Shown here piece after piece: positions 42,272 through 51,477 of a DNA stretch of 53,686 nt. Positions within the stretch are counted from its first letter, which is position 1. Every line of letters starts with the position of its first letter. The translations under genes were made by a program, and so were the position numbers. The notes below the pieces were generated by a model. That model searched no databases and was not told the origin of the DNA. It saw only the letters and a program-made list of their open reading frames with translations. Source of the stretch: Lachnospiraceae bacterium (GTDB lineage Bacteria; Bacillota_A; Clostridia; Lachnospirales; Lachnospiraceae); contig JAFXDD010000015.1 in the NCBI GenBank assembly GCA_017516285.1, positions 1-53,686 on the forward strand, given 5' to 3'.

Positions 42272-42363
42272 GGAATAATTATTACTAACTAATTTAAAAT
42301 ACGTACGATAAATAAATGCAACTTTTTGTACACCAAAGATTTAATAATCGCTATGAGTAATCA

Positions 42364-43032
42364 TTATAAGCTCTTTAGAAAAGTTTCCAGCTTATGTGCC
42401 AGAATCTGGTGGCCTAAATCATTAGGATGAAGACCATCCGGAATATATATATTCTTTATTTCTTCTACCTGTGGCTGCAATCCACTGTTTGCATATAAAT
42501 CTAAAACCGGAATGGAATAATACTCTGCCACCTCTCTTATTATGTTGACATACCCCTTCAAGTTGCTATAGCACTTCTCTTTTGACTCTCCATATTGCAA
42601 TTCTTCATTACATCTGTGAAGTGGTGTCATAACTACAATTGTCTTCATCGGATATTTCCTGATAAGTCCGGAATACAAATAATGACATGCCCCATAAAAT
42701 GTATCCGGAGTACAATCAGAAAATTTACCAAGCGGAGCATCACCATGTCCATAGTCATTGGTTCCACCAAACACCACTACAATGTCCGCATCGTCTCCCA
42801 TCTGTTCAAATCTTTCAGAAAAAGAATTTACGTCCACATAGTCATCCTTGGGTCTACCTTTTGTTCCCTTCTGAATTGCATATCTGGTTCCACTTATTCC
42901 ATAGTTCCTGGCCTCAGCAAGCTCAACTCTTTTACTTAAAATATTAAGATAAATGTGCTCTTGACCACTTGTCCCAACACCTTCAGTTATACTATCCCCT
43001 AAAAAATTAACTTTTTTATTTTTTAAAATCAT
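42364..43032 (-). CDS. SGNH/GDSL-family esterase
   Basis: The 222-residue protein has the SGNH blocks: VNFLGDSITEGVG with the nucleophile Ser, an FGGTNDYGHG block with the oxyanion Asn, and IPDGLHPNDLGHQ with the Asp/His pair. No signal peptide is seen. Enzymes of this type deacetylate sugars or act as lipases; in this cluster a carbohydrate esterase is likely. It follows the glutaminase gene by 25 bases. The ribosome binding site is weak (GAAAG). Confidence 0.9.
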   Translation of the reverse strand: MILKNKKVNFLGDSITEGVGTSGQEHIYLNILSKRVELAEARNYGISGTRYAIQKGTKGRPKDDYVDVNSFSERFEQMGDDADIVVVFGGTNDYGHGDAPLGKFSDCTPDTFYGACHYLYSGLIRKYPMKTIVVMTPLHRCNEELQYGESKEKCYSNLKGYVNIIREVAEYYSIPVLDLYANSGLQPQVEEIKNIYIPDGLHPNDLGHQILAHKLETFLKSL

Positions 43033-43057
43033 TTTTTCACACTTTCTTATTACTCAC

Positions 43058-43975
43058 CTAGAAAATACTCAAAAAAAGCCTGTTACTAAGCTTTTCCAAC
43101 ATTTGTATCCCAGCAACACTATTTCCTTTTCCATCTAATGAAGGAGAGAAAATTCCTATCCCCATTTTAGTTGGAACCACAGCCATGATACCGCCTCCTA
43201 CACCACTTTTAGCCGGTACCCCTACACGAAGAGCAAACTCTCCGGAACCATCATACATACCACATGTCATAAGAATGGCATTGACATATCGTGTATATTT
43301 CAATGGTAATATCCTTTTGTTTCCACTTGGTACTCGCCCACTATTGGCCAACACAAAACCAATATTAGCTAAATCTTTACACGTAACAGAAATAGAGCAT
43401 GCCTTAAAATAACAATCTAGTACTTCCTCTACATCATCATGCAATATTCCGTATGATTTCAATAGATATGCTAACGCACGATTCTTGCTCCCACATGCCT
43501 TCTCGGAAAGATATACATCCTCATCAATATTAATGTCCGGATTACCAGATAACTCTCTTGTAAGCCCCAGAACACGGTTAAACTTTTCTTTATATGTACT
43601 GCCATCAATTAATGTACACATTAAAATAGCCCCCATATTTACCATAGGATTCAAGTGTTTACTGTCCAGCCTCTGTTCACTGACATTAATAGCATCAAAT
43701 GGTTTTCCGGTTGCTTCTACTCCAATCCTTGAGCTTACTACCTCAGTACCTTTATCTAATAAAGCCTGAAGTAACAAAATCGTTTTTACAATACTCTGTA
43801 TTGTGAATTTGTGCATGTAATCTCCGGAAAAATAATGTTTACCATCACTGGAAATGATATATGCACCTAACATATCGGGATCAGCCTTTGTTAATTCAGG
43901 TATGTAATCAGCAACTTCACCTTTTTTTGTATAAGGCATACATTCCTTAATAAGCTGTTCTAAAAGTTCTTCCAT
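43058..43975 (-). CDS. glsA: Glutaminase
   Basis: The 305-residue enzyme hydrolyses glutamine to glutamate and ammonia. It has the serine-dependent glutaminase pattern: GEVADYIPELTKADPDMLGA, FTIQSIVKTILLLQAL with the catalytic Ser-x-x-Lys, and PAKSGVGGGIMAVVP at the end. Family length is about 305-310. Its place after a serine hydrolase of a sugar cluster is unusual; it may only share the transcript. It has an AAAGGAT site. Confidence 0.93.
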   Translation of the reverse strand: MEELLEQLIKECMPYTKKGEVADYIPELTKADPDMLGAYIISSDGKHYFSGDYMHKFTIQSIVKTILLLQALLDKGTEVVSSRIGVEATGKPFDAINVSEQRLDSKHLNPMVNMGAILMCTLIDGSTYKEKFNRVLGLTRELSGNPDINIDEDVYLSEKACGSKNRALAYLLKSYGILHDDVEEVLDCYFKACSISVTCKDLANIGFVLANSGRVPSGNKRILPLKYTRYVNAILMTCGMYDGSGEFALRVGVPAKSGVGGGIMAVVPTKMGIGIFSPSLDGKGNSVAGIQMLEKLSNRLFLSIF

Positions 43976-43988
43976 ACAACAAATCCTT

Positions 43989-45461
43989 TTACTCTAACCG
44001 TCCGCAGGCATAGCCCTGATACTCATCCAGGAAAGCCTCTGCGGTCTTCTGCATATAAATACCTACTTCATCACCCTTAAATCCAAATTCCATACTCATC
44101 TGGCCAAAGTACTTATCAATAATCTGCACTTTGATGCGAAGCTTCTGCTCCTCCGGCCAGTCGGCACTGACTGCACAGTCATACATATGTCCCGGCTCCG
44201 GAATCGTAGCAATCAGATCTGAATAGCCCTCCTGCGGGAACTTGGCAAGCTCATTATATCCAAAGCCAAATGGCAGCTTCTTTACGCCCTGGGCGTTTTC
44301 ATAAGTCAGTACACCCTTGTCACCTTCTAAATCAAAGTGTACATACTTGATGCCCATTGGATTTGCCTCCAGCACGTAGGTACTGCCGTTCAGCTTCTCT
44401 GCATAAGGACTGGCAGCACTGTCATCCAGACTGTAAAGCTTCAGGTTCTTCATATAATCCGTAAGCTCTGCATAAGCTGCAGCATTCTCAGGAAGTGTCT
44501 CGCCCAGCTCCTCTACGATCCCCTCATAAAGCGCATGGTACAGAATCGCACGTGTAGCAGGGGAATGACCCTGATTATCGGAATTAATAATAAAAATAAA
44601 GTCCTTTTCTCTATCACAGATGGCAAACTGGTCACCCATACCTACAAAGGCAAAGCCGTCATTCGGCGCCTTCCAAATCTGGTAGCCGTATCCATAGGAA
44701 TTATACGCAACGGATCCGTCATGGCCGTTGGAAACCTGCTTCCTGGTAGCCTCTGTCAGAAACTCCGCGTTCATATATCTGACACCGTCAATCACACCAC
44801 CGTCCATGACAAAACGCGCAAATACCAGTAAATCCCGTGCTGTACACATAACACCACTGTCACCAAAAGAATGACCTCCCGGACAACCTATACAATATGT
44901 ATCCGCACCAAATCCGCCCTTTAACAAAAAGCGCTCCTTTAAATATTCCAGGAAAGGCTTGCCTGTTACCTTCTCCACAATGGCGCAAAGCATAAAGGAG
45001 CCCGGACTGTCATATTCAAAGGTAGTGCCGCTAACACGTTTTCCCGCTGTGCGGAAATATACCTCACATCTATCCTCTGTATCGGAGTGAAACCAATCCA
45101 CCTGTCCGGTCTGGCTTGTCTCCATGGTAAGCATTTCGCGAATGGTCATGTCCTGCATCTTCCGATTAACATTCTCATTCAAATATTCTGAAAAATATTT
45201 TATAAACTTGTCATCCAGATTAAGTAATCCATCCTCTGCAGCAAGCCCTACCGCTACCGCCACAAAGCTCTTGGATATAGAGTACATTCTATGCTTAAAA
45301 TCCTTGTGAAACGGAGCATAGTAAGCTTCCGCAAAGATATCCTTTCCTCTTGCCATCAAAATACTATGCGTACAGAAATGATACTTTTCTAATGTTTTCA
45401 AAAACTTCAGTATCTTCTCTGATGAAACTCCTGCCTGCTCAGGTGAAACTATACGAAACAT
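43989..45461 (-). CDS. Serine hydrolase, paralogue of 1368-2846
   Basis: The 490-residue protein starts at the ATG 45459-45461, behind AAGGAGG. It has the SxxK motif in RMYSISKSF and the YGYGYQIWKAPNDGFAF block, almost identical to the enzyme in the first glycan operon; differences cluster in the C-terminal part. It follows the transaldolase gene by 56 bases. Cytoplasmic, substrate unknown. The two paralogues sit in two different carbohydrate operons, which supports a role in modifying imported sugars. Confidence 0.8.
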   Translation of the reverse strand: MFRIVSPEQAGVSSEKILKFLKTLEKYHFCTHSILMARGKDIFAEAYYAPFHKDFKHRMYSISKSFVAVAVGLAAEDGLLNLDDKFIKYFSEYLNENVNRKMQDMTIREMLTMETSQTGQVDWFHSDTEDRCEVYFRTAGKRVSGTTFEYDSPGSFMLCAIVEKVTGKPFLEYLKERFLLKGGFGADTYCIGCPGGHSFGDSGVMCTARDLLVFARFVMDGGVIDGVRYMNAEFLTEATRKQVSNGHDGSVAYNSYGYGYQIWKAPNDGFAFVGMGDQFAICDREKDFIFIINSDNQGHSPATRAILYHALYEGIVEELGETLPENAAAYAELTDYMKNLKLYSLDDSAASPYAEKLNGSTYVLEANPMGIKYVHFDLEGDKGVLTYENAQGVKKLPFGFGYNELAKFPQEGYSDLIATIPEPGHMYDCAVSADWPEEQKLRIKVQIIDKYFGQMSMEFGFKGDEVGIYMQKTAEAFLDEYQGYACGRLE

Positions 45462-45517
45462 TTCTTGCCTCCTTTTAAATTGATATTTAGCTTTTGAATG
45501 AAACTTCCTGCATTGAA

Positions 45518-46177
45518 TCAACAATCTCCAAATACTCTGTGATAATCATCCTGGAACTTGGCAATACCGGCATCCGTTAGCGGGTGCTTTGTCATGGCTT
45601 CGATAACTGAATAAGGTACAGTTGCAATGTCTGCACCTGCAAGAGCACATTCCGTAACGTGTACCGAGTTGCGCACGCTTGCTGCAATAATCTGTGTATC
45701 GATACCGTCAGCCACTGCAAAGATATCCGCAATATCCCTGATTAACTGGATACCAGACATATTGATGTCATCCAAACGACCAAGGAATGGTGATACATAA
45801 GTAGCACCCGCACGCGCTGCCAGAAGAGCCTGGCTTGCTGAAAAAATTAATGTAACATTGGTCTTAATTCCTTCCGCACTAAGAACCTTACAGGCCTTTA
45901 AACCTTCCGCAGTCATAGGAATCTTTACCACCATGTTCGGATGGATTTTTGCAATCTCGCGCCCCTCCGCAATCATGCCTTCGGCATCTATGGTAGTCGC
46001 CTTTACCTCACCGCTGATAGGTCCATCCACGATGGACATAATCTCAGCAATTACCTCATTAAAATCACGGCCCTCTTTCGCAATCAGGGATGGATTTGTG
46101 GTAACACCGCAGATTACTCCCATATCATTTGCCTTTCTAATGTCTTCTACTTTGGCTGTATCAATAAAAAATCTCAT
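45518..46177 (-). CDS. fsa: Fructose-6-phosphate aldolase/TalC-type transaldolase
   Basis: The 219-residue protein begins [18 protein letters not shown] and has the motif [16 protein letters not shown], the Schiff-base lysine in [10 protein letters not shown] and [19 protein letters not shown]. This short form covers both fructose-6-phosphate aldolases and genuine transaldolases. Directly after two transketolase half genes, a transaldolase role is the better guess. It has an AAAGGAG site. Confidence 0.92.
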   Translation of the reverse strand: MRFFIDTAKVEDIRKANDMGVICGVTTNPSLIAKEGRDFNEVIAEIMSIVDGPISGEVKATTIDAEGMIAEGREIAKIHPNMVVKIPMTAEGLKACKVLSAEGIKTNVTLIFSASQALLAARAGATYVSPFLGRLDDINMSGIQLIRDIADIFAVADGIDTQIIAASVRNSVHVTECALAGADIATVPYSVIEAMTKHPLTDAGIAKFQDDYHRVFGDC

Positions 46178-46239
46178 TTTTCTTAATCTCCTTTTATTTT
46201 CAAACGTTCAGGTTTTGCCCTATATATACACAATATCTT

Positions 46240-47181
46240 TTAAATCAGAAAAGCCTTCACCTGTCGGCAAACACCTTTTCCATCCAACTCGTATTTTTCC
46301 AACAATGCTGCTGCAGATCCGGACTCACCAAACGCATCCCGTACACCGATTCGGTATACCGGCACCGGATATGCTTCCGATAAAGCTTCACACACCGCAC
46401 CGCCAAGTCCTCCGATGACAGAGTGTTCTTCTGCGGTTACTACCCTTCCGGTCTTCTTTGCGCTTCTAACAAGTAAATCCTCGTCTAATGGCTTAATGGT
46501 ACAGATATTAATTACCTCCGCACTGATACCCTCCTCTGCAAGCATTTCAGCCGTTTCCAGTGCTGAATTTACCATAATACCCGTAGCCACAATAGTGACA
46601 TCCATACCTTCTCTTAGAATTTCACCTTTTCCGATTTCAAACCGGTAATCCGGCCTATCATTAATCACCGGCACTGCGGCACGTCCAAAGCGCATATATA
46701 CAGGCCCTTTCATATCCAGCGCTGCCTTGACACAGGCTCTTGCTTCCACCGCATCAGAAGGATTTAAAATAGTCATGCCCGGAACGGTTCTCATCAGAGC
46801 AATATCTTCATTACACTGATGGGTTGCGCCATCCTCACCTACCGTAATACCTGCGTGGGTTGCGCCAATTTTCACATTTAAATTTGGATAGCCGATAGAA
46901 TTTCTAATCTGTTCAAAAGCCCTGCCTGCTGCAAACATGGCAAAAGTGCTTGCCACAGGAATAATACCTGTCAGTGAAAGACCTGCTGCAATACCCATCA
47001 TATTTGCCTCTGCAATACCACAGTCAATATGTCTTTCCGGATACTTTTTCTTAAACACACCGGTCTTGGTGGCAGCGGCCAGGTCTGCATCCAGCACATA
47101 TAAATCAGGATAGCTTTCGCCAAATTCAGCCAGTGCATTGCCATAAGCTTCTCTGGTAGCAATTTTCTTTATCTCTGACAT
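46240..47181 (-). CDS. Transketolase C-terminal subunit
   Basis: The 313-residue protein carries the pyrimidine-binding and C-terminal domains of transketolase: CGIAEANMMGIAAGLSLTG, HAGITVGEDGATHQ and TAEEHSVIGGLGGAVCEAL. With the preceding gene it forms a split transketolase. It overlaps the end of that gene by about 13 bases, typical of translationally coupled subunits. It transfers two-carbon units between sugar phosphates. Confidence 0.95.
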   Translation of the reverse strand: MSEIKKIATREAYGNALAEFGESYPDLYVLDADLAAATKTGVFKKKYPERHIDCGIAEANMMGIAAGLSLTGIIPVASTFAMFAAGRAFEQIRNSIGYPNLNVKIGATHAGITVGEDGATHQCNEDIALMRTVPGMTILNPSDAVEARACVKAALDMKGPVYMRFGRAAVPVINDRPDYRFEIGKGEILREGMDVTIVATGIMVNSALETAEMLAEEGISAEVINICTIKPLDEDLLVRSAKKTGRVVTAEEHSVIGGLGGAVCEALSEAYPVPVYRIGVRDAFGESGSAAALLEKYELDGKGVCRQVKAFLI

Positions 47182-48008
47182 AATTCCTCACCTATCCTTT
47201 CCAAATCCTTCATTGCTATTTCATATTCTGCATCATTCGGTGCTTTTCCGTGCCAATCCACACTTCCCTCCATGAAGGAAACACCCTTTCCCTTTAAGGT
47301 ACGAGCAATAATTGCTGTCGGCCTTCCCTTTGTGTTTCGTGCTTCTGCAAATGCCGCACGAATCTGCTCCATGTCATTACCGTCTTCCAAATGAATTACA
47401 TGGAAGTTGAATGCCTCAAACTTCTTATCAATGGGATAAGGAGAACACACCTCAGACACAGGTCCGTCAATCTGCAGGCCATTGTTATCCACTATGACTA
47501 CCAAATTGTCCAGTTTTCTGTGTCCTGCAAACATGGCGGCTTCCCAAACCTGACCTTCCTCAATTTCTCCATCTCCAAGCAGGGTATATACACGGAAATC
47601 CTTGTTTCTTACCTTCGCTCCCAGTGCCATTCCAACTGCTGCTGAAATCCCCTGCCCCAAGGAACCGGAGGACATATCCACACCCGGCACATGCTGTAAG
47701 CAAGGATGCCCCTGTAGATAGGAACCCAAATGACGCAGGGTCGGTAAATCCTCTACCGAGAAATATCCCCTGTTTGCCAGCGTGGAATAAAGCCCCGGCG
47801 CCGTATGCCCCTTTGAAAGAACAAATCGGTCTCTGTCTATCTTTTGGGGCTCCTCCGGATCAATATTCATTTCTTCAAAATAAAGATACGTAAAAATATC
47901 TGCCGCTGACAGGGAACCACCGGGATGACCGGCTTTGGCGCCATGTACAGCTGTTATAATACCTTTACGAATCTGATTTGCCATCATAGCAAGTTCATGA
48001 TTATTCAT
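47169..48008 (-). CDS. Transketolase N-terminal subunit
   Basis: The 279-residue protein has the thiamine diphosphate motif LGDGEIEEGQVWEAAM, ending in NNGLQIDG, and the start AVHGAKAGHPGGSLSAADI. I take the ATG at 48006-48008, behind a GGAG site. It pairs with the C-terminal subunit encoded just downstream. Split transketolases often belong to special sugar pathways rather than the central pentose pathway. Confidence 0.95.
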   Translation of the reverse strand: MNNHELAMMANQIRKGIITAVHGAKAGHPGGSLSAADIFTYLYFEEMNIDPEEPQKIDRDRFVLSKGHTAPGLYSTLANRGYFSVEDLPTLRHLGSYLQGHPCLQHVPGVDMSSGSLGQGISAAVGMALGAKVRNKDFRVYTLLGDGEIEEGQVWEAAMFAGHRKLDNLVVIVDNNGLQIDGPVSEVCSPYPIDKKFEAFNFHVIHLEDGNDMEQIRAAFAEARNTKGRPTAIIARTLKGKGVSFMEGSVDWHGKAPNDAEYEIAMKDLERIGEELCQR

Positions 48009-48061
48009 ATTTTTCTCCAACTCCCAAATATATTTTCTAACAGCAATATAATAGTTTCAAA

Positions 48062-48649
48062 TTATCCAAATATCACTTTCTCCACTTCCGCACATAAATA
48101 ATGATATACCGGTAAGTGATACTCCTGCACTTTATATGTCTCTACCTCGGGTACACGGATTGCTACATCAGACAACTCAGACATTCGACTTTCCCTTTCC
48201 CCGGTTAACGAAACTACCTTCGCACCCAGACTTCGTGCAACAACCATAGCGTTCACTACATTTTTTGAATTACCCGAAGTAGAAAGTCCCATAAGAAGGT
48301 CATTCTTACCAGCATAACCATATACTAGTTGTGCATACATCATTTCCGGATCCACATCATTTATAAATGCAGAAAGAATAGCGCTCTGGCTTGGCAACGA
48401 TATCGCCGGCAAAGAACCCTGTAATCCATTACGTAAGCTTTCCGGTATTCGTTCATCCATCACAGGACGTTTTAACAGAAATCCTTTCATCAGTTCTCCA
48501 ACAATATGCTCGCTATCTGCTGCACTTCCACCATTTCCGCATACCAAAATCTTCCCTCCATTTCGATATGTTTCGAGCATCATTTCTCGTGTTTTTTCTA
48601 TCTCCTCCCTGCACACTTCCAATGCAGGGTATCTATCATATAACATCAT
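48062..48649 (-). CDS. GmhA-like SIS-domain sugar phosphate isomerase
   Basis: The 195-residue protein has the SIS fold with GKILVCGNGGSAADSEHIVG and LLMGLSTSGNSKNVVNA, and keeps the residues used by sedoheptulose-7-phosphate isomerase GmhA: His and Glu in SEHIVGEL, and Gln-Glu-x-His with a later His in VQEYHLPVYHYLC. It overlaps the ROK kinase gene by 14 bases. A role in converting a seven-carbon aldose phosphate to sedoheptulose-7-phosphate is plausible, because transketolase and transaldolase follow. An N-acyl sugar etherase or other SIS role is the alternative. Confidence 0.82.
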   Translation of the reverse strand: MMLYDRYPALEVCREEIEKTREMMLETYRNGGKILVCGNGGSAADSEHIVGELMKGFLLKRPVMDERIPESLRNGLQGSLPAISLPSQSAILSAFINDVDPEMMYAQLVYGYAGKNDLLMGLSTSGNSKNVVNAMVVARSLGAKVVSLTGERESRMSELSDVAIRVPEVETYKVQEYHLPVYHYLCAEVEKVIFG

Positions 48650-49595
48650 TTCTACCTCCCATAGCCGCTACCGCAAGTGCCGCATAATCTCCAATATTTT
48701 CTTTCAACAATGCAGGTACCACTCTACACGCAGAGCGTGATGCCTCCAGACATTCCCTATTTATTACATCCACCATTGCAGTTTGAAGCAAGTGCCCACT
48801 TCTCTGAAATACACTCCCTAATACAATACATTCCGGATTCAATACGTCAATTAGTATAGACAAACCCCGCCCCAACATTTTTCCGCAAAGCTCATATACT
48901 GCAAGAGCATCCTCATTACCTGCATTAGCACACTCTGCAATCTTCTTGGCAGTGATATCCTGCAGACATTTCATTCCTGCACAATAAGACACGTTTTCTC
49001 CCATCTGTAGTTTTTCTTTAGCCATCATCTGACCGATTTGTGCCAGTCCACCGCCAGAGCAAAATCCTTCAAAAGAGCCTGCCTTTCCATACCCAACCGG
49101 CCCATGATCGCTAAGTCTCACATGCCCGATTTCCCCAGCCATATCGTTTGTACCGGAATAGAGTTGTCCATTCAATATGAGCCCTGCACCCATGCCCGTG
49201 CCAAATGTCAGAAAAATCATATTCTCATATCCCTTCCCTGCTCCGTACAACCATTCCGCTACCGCACATGCATTGGCATCATTTTGCAGATATACTTTTA
49301 CTCTGTATTTTTTCTCCAGATATGAGACAATTTCCACATCATCCCAGCCCGGCAAATTGGGTGGGGACTGAATCACCCCTGTTTTCGAGTTTAATGGACC
49401 ACCACAGCTGATACCGATACAGTCAATGGTATCTGTTATCTCTTCAGCCAGGTCACACATCCGATCAATCATTTCATATGGTGATATGGTGTGGTCTGTA
49501 GGAATACTCCTTTTATCTAATATTCTCAGACCACCATCCACTTCCTGTCCTATGCATACAGCACACTTTGTCCCGCCAATATCAAATCCAATCAT
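48636..49595 (-). CDS. ROK-family sugar kinase
   Basis: The 319-residue protein starts MIGFDIGGTKCAV (phosphate-1 motif) and has LQNDANACAVAEWLYGAG and LTFGTGMGAGLI. It lacks the usual ROK zinc cluster CxCGxxGCxE; at that place it reads GPVGYGKAGSFEGFCSG, so the structural zinc site is lost or remodelled. No DNA-binding domain is present, so it is a kinase, not a repressor. It overlaps the SIS gene downstream. The substrate sugar is unknown; a heptose or N-acylated sugar would fit the neighbours. Confidence 0.9.
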   Translation of the reverse strand: MIGFDIGGTKCAVCIGQEVDGGLRILDKRSIPTDHTISPYEMIDRMCDLAEEITDTIDCIGISCGGPLNSKTGVIQSPPNLPGWDDVEIVSYLEKKYRVKVYLQNDANACAVAEWLYGAGKGYENMIFLTFGTGMGAGLILNGQLYSGTNDMAGEIGHVRLSDHGPVGYGKAGSFEGFCSGGGLAQIGQMMAKEKLQMGENVSYCAGMKCLQDITAKKIAECANAGNEDALAVYELCGKMLGRGLSILIDVLNPECIVLGSVFQRSGHLLQTAMVDVINRECLEASRSACRVVPALLKENIGDYAALAVAAMGGRNDVI

Positions 49596-49613
49596 CGTAA
49601 ACTCCTTATAATC

Positions 49614-50579
49614 CTAGATTTTCTTTTCTATCATTACCCGATCATTTAATACCTCTTCAACTATTCCAATAACCTGTCTGCCAAATTCACCGGACGCAAT
49701 CTCGCTTCGCTCACCCTTTATAAGCTTACAAAATTCTGCCAACTGTAATTCAAACGGATTGGTCTCCTCCAACTCTACATCTTCCCAGCCGTTTCCTACA
49801 TTTTTTGCTAACCTTCTGCCGCCATTCAATATCTTAAGTATACCATTCGTAAAGCAACACGTTACCTCTCTACCACCTTTTGCATAACCGCAGATAGTAA
49901 TATTTGCACTAACCTTATTTTCGAGTTCTACATGTACCTGAGCATGTCCTTCAATAGAATAGTTATTCTTGATATTTCCTACCATTGCACTGACATGAAC
50001 TGGCTTGCTATCCACAATAGAGAAAAGCAGATCCAATGCATGTGCACCAAAATTCATGAAAACACCGCCCCCTGACAACTTTTTGTCCAAGAACCACTTC
50101 GGTCTGCCTTCATAAAAATACTCTTCTGAACGCAACTCGTTTATCATACAAAGTTCTCCGATTTCCTTTGATTGATACATTTCCTTTACCTTACGATTCC
50201 CGGGATAAAATCTCTGAATATGACCAATTGCCAGCTTTTTATTATTGCGCTCTGCTGCCTCTATCATTCTGTCACACTCTTTTACGGTATTGGCCATAGG
50301 TTTCTCTACTAATACATGGACTCCCTTGTCCAGAAAAAATTCAGACACTTCACAGTGTAAAAAATGAGGTAAATTCAAAATAACTGCTTCTGCATCCGTA
50401 TTTTGTGGAATATCCTTGTAATCCTTAAAAAACGGTACTCCATATTCCTCCGCAAGAGGTACACCTACAGTCTCATTGATGTCACAGATTGCACAAAGCA
50501 CTGCTTCTGCAGATGACTGTATGGCTTTTAAATGCTGTCCACTTATTAAGCCTGTTCCTACTACTGCAATTTTTAACAT
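49614..50579 (-). CDS. Gfo/Idh/MocA-family NAD(P)-dependent sugar oxidoreductase
   Basis: The 321-residue enzyme starts MLKIAVVGTGLISGQHLKAI (Rossmann fold) and has VLVEKPMANTVKECDRMI with the conserved EKP lysine, and GGGVFMNFGAHALDLLF with the active-site His. I take the ATG at 50577-50579, behind GAGGGAG. These enzymes oxidise or reduce sugars, inositols or sugar amines. It is adjacent to a sugar epimerase gene, as is common for inositol- or 3-keto-sugar pathways. Confidence 0.92.
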   Translation of the reverse strand: MLKIAVVGTGLISGQHLKAIQSSAEAVLCAICDINETVGVPLAEEYGVPFFKDYKDIPQNTDAEAVILNLPHFLHCEVSEFFLDKGVHVLVEKPMANTVKECDRMIEAAERNNKKLAIGHIQRFYPGNRKVKEMYQSKEIGELCMINELRSEEYFYEGRPKWFLDKKLSGGGVFMNFGAHALDLLFSIVDSKPVHVSAMVGNIKNNYSIEGHAQVHVELENKVSANITICGYAKGGREVTCCFTNGILKILNGGRRLAKNVGNGWEDVELEETNPFELQLAEFCKLIKGERSEIASGEFGRQVIGIVEEVLNDRVMIEKKI

Positions 50580-50593
50580 ATTATTTCTCCCTC

Positions 50594-51349
50594 TTATATA
50601 ATTTTCTCTAATATACCTGTCTCGCACTTAAGTCCTTCCGGTGAGGCATCCTTTAAAAACTCAAACAATAAGTCAGTGTGAATCTGACGTTCTCTAATCA
50701 GGCCTATAATCCTTGTCCAAAATGCAATACCTTCGCCATCTCCGAGAGACATCCTCATTTTATTTTCATAATAGAATACATGCACCATTTTAATATACGG
50801 AAGCATTTTTTCTAATGATGCAATATTCTCTTCCAAAGAACACTGCAAACTTTGTTGATAATACAAGCCAAAATTTTCTCGATTTATGTCCTTGTAAATC
50901 CGAATAGCACTATCTGCGGTATCAGACAACGAATTCCTATGATATTCAAAGGCCAGTGTAATATTATATTTTGCTGCCATGTCACAAAGCTTCTGTGTTT
51001 CTGCTACAGCGTGCGCATAATATTCTTCTGATGCAACATCCGAACCCACCTTGCCTGCCCACAGTCTGATAATCGGTGCACCAAGTATGACAGCTGTTTC
51101 CAAATACGGAAGGAATGCCTCCTCACAGTTTTCGTTAACACAAAGGTTGTAATAAGAACCATAAGAACATATTCGAATTCCTGCCTTATCAGATGATTTC
51201 TTCACTGCTCTTGCTTTATCATGATCTGTCTCAGGTACATGAATATCGCTGCCCCATTCAATACAGGAAAGACCACTTTTAACGCAATAGTCTAATACTG
51301 TTTCATATTCTTCTCCTCTAAATGTAACGGAAGTAAGTCCTAATTCCAT
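50594..51349 (-). CDS. Sugar phosphate isomerase/epimerase (TIM barrel)
   Basis: The 251-residue protein has the AP-endonuclease-like xylose isomerase fold of the IolE/Hyi group: GLTSVTFRGEEYETVLDYC, LAFEYHRNSLSDTADSAI and KMVHVFYYENK. Metal-binding Glu and His residues are present in AFEYH and MVHVF. It sits directly before the Gfo/Idh/MocA gene, a pair often found together. Its start codon uses the AGGAGGAGC site that also ends the upstream gene remnant. Confidence 0.85.
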   Translation of the reverse strand: MELGLTSVTFRGEEYETVLDYCVKSGLSCIEWGSDIHVPETDHDKARAVKKSSDKAGIRICSYGSYYNLCVNENCEEAFLPYLETAVILGAPIIRLWAGKVGSDVASEEYYAHAVAETQKLCDMAAKYNITLAFEYHRNSLSDTADSAIRIYKDINRENFGLYYQQSLQCSLEENIASLEKMLPYIKMVHVFYYENKMRMSLGDGEGIAFWTRIIGLIRERQIHTDLLFEFLKDASPEGLKCETGILEKII

Positions 51350-51364
51350 ATGCTCCTCCTAACT

Positions 51365-51434
51365 GTACAAAACCATCCGGTATAATATGATCCGGCATGA
51401 CTAAATCTGCATGTATAATTGCTAACATAATCAT
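51365..51434 (-). pseudogene. 5' remnant of a NagA-type amidohydrolase gene
   Basis: From ATG 51434, or 51428 behind AGGAG, the frame reads MIMLAIIHADLVMPDHIIPD then GFV, the usual N-terminus of N-acetylglucosamine-6-phosphate deacetylase-like amidohydrolases. After about 23 codons it runs into the ribosome binding site of the epimerase gene and the homology stops. No downstream part is found, so the rest was deleted. Confidence 0.6.
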
Positions 51435-51477
51435 CTACTCCTATAAACAAAACTTATTTCATTTCGAAGCTTGCGAA

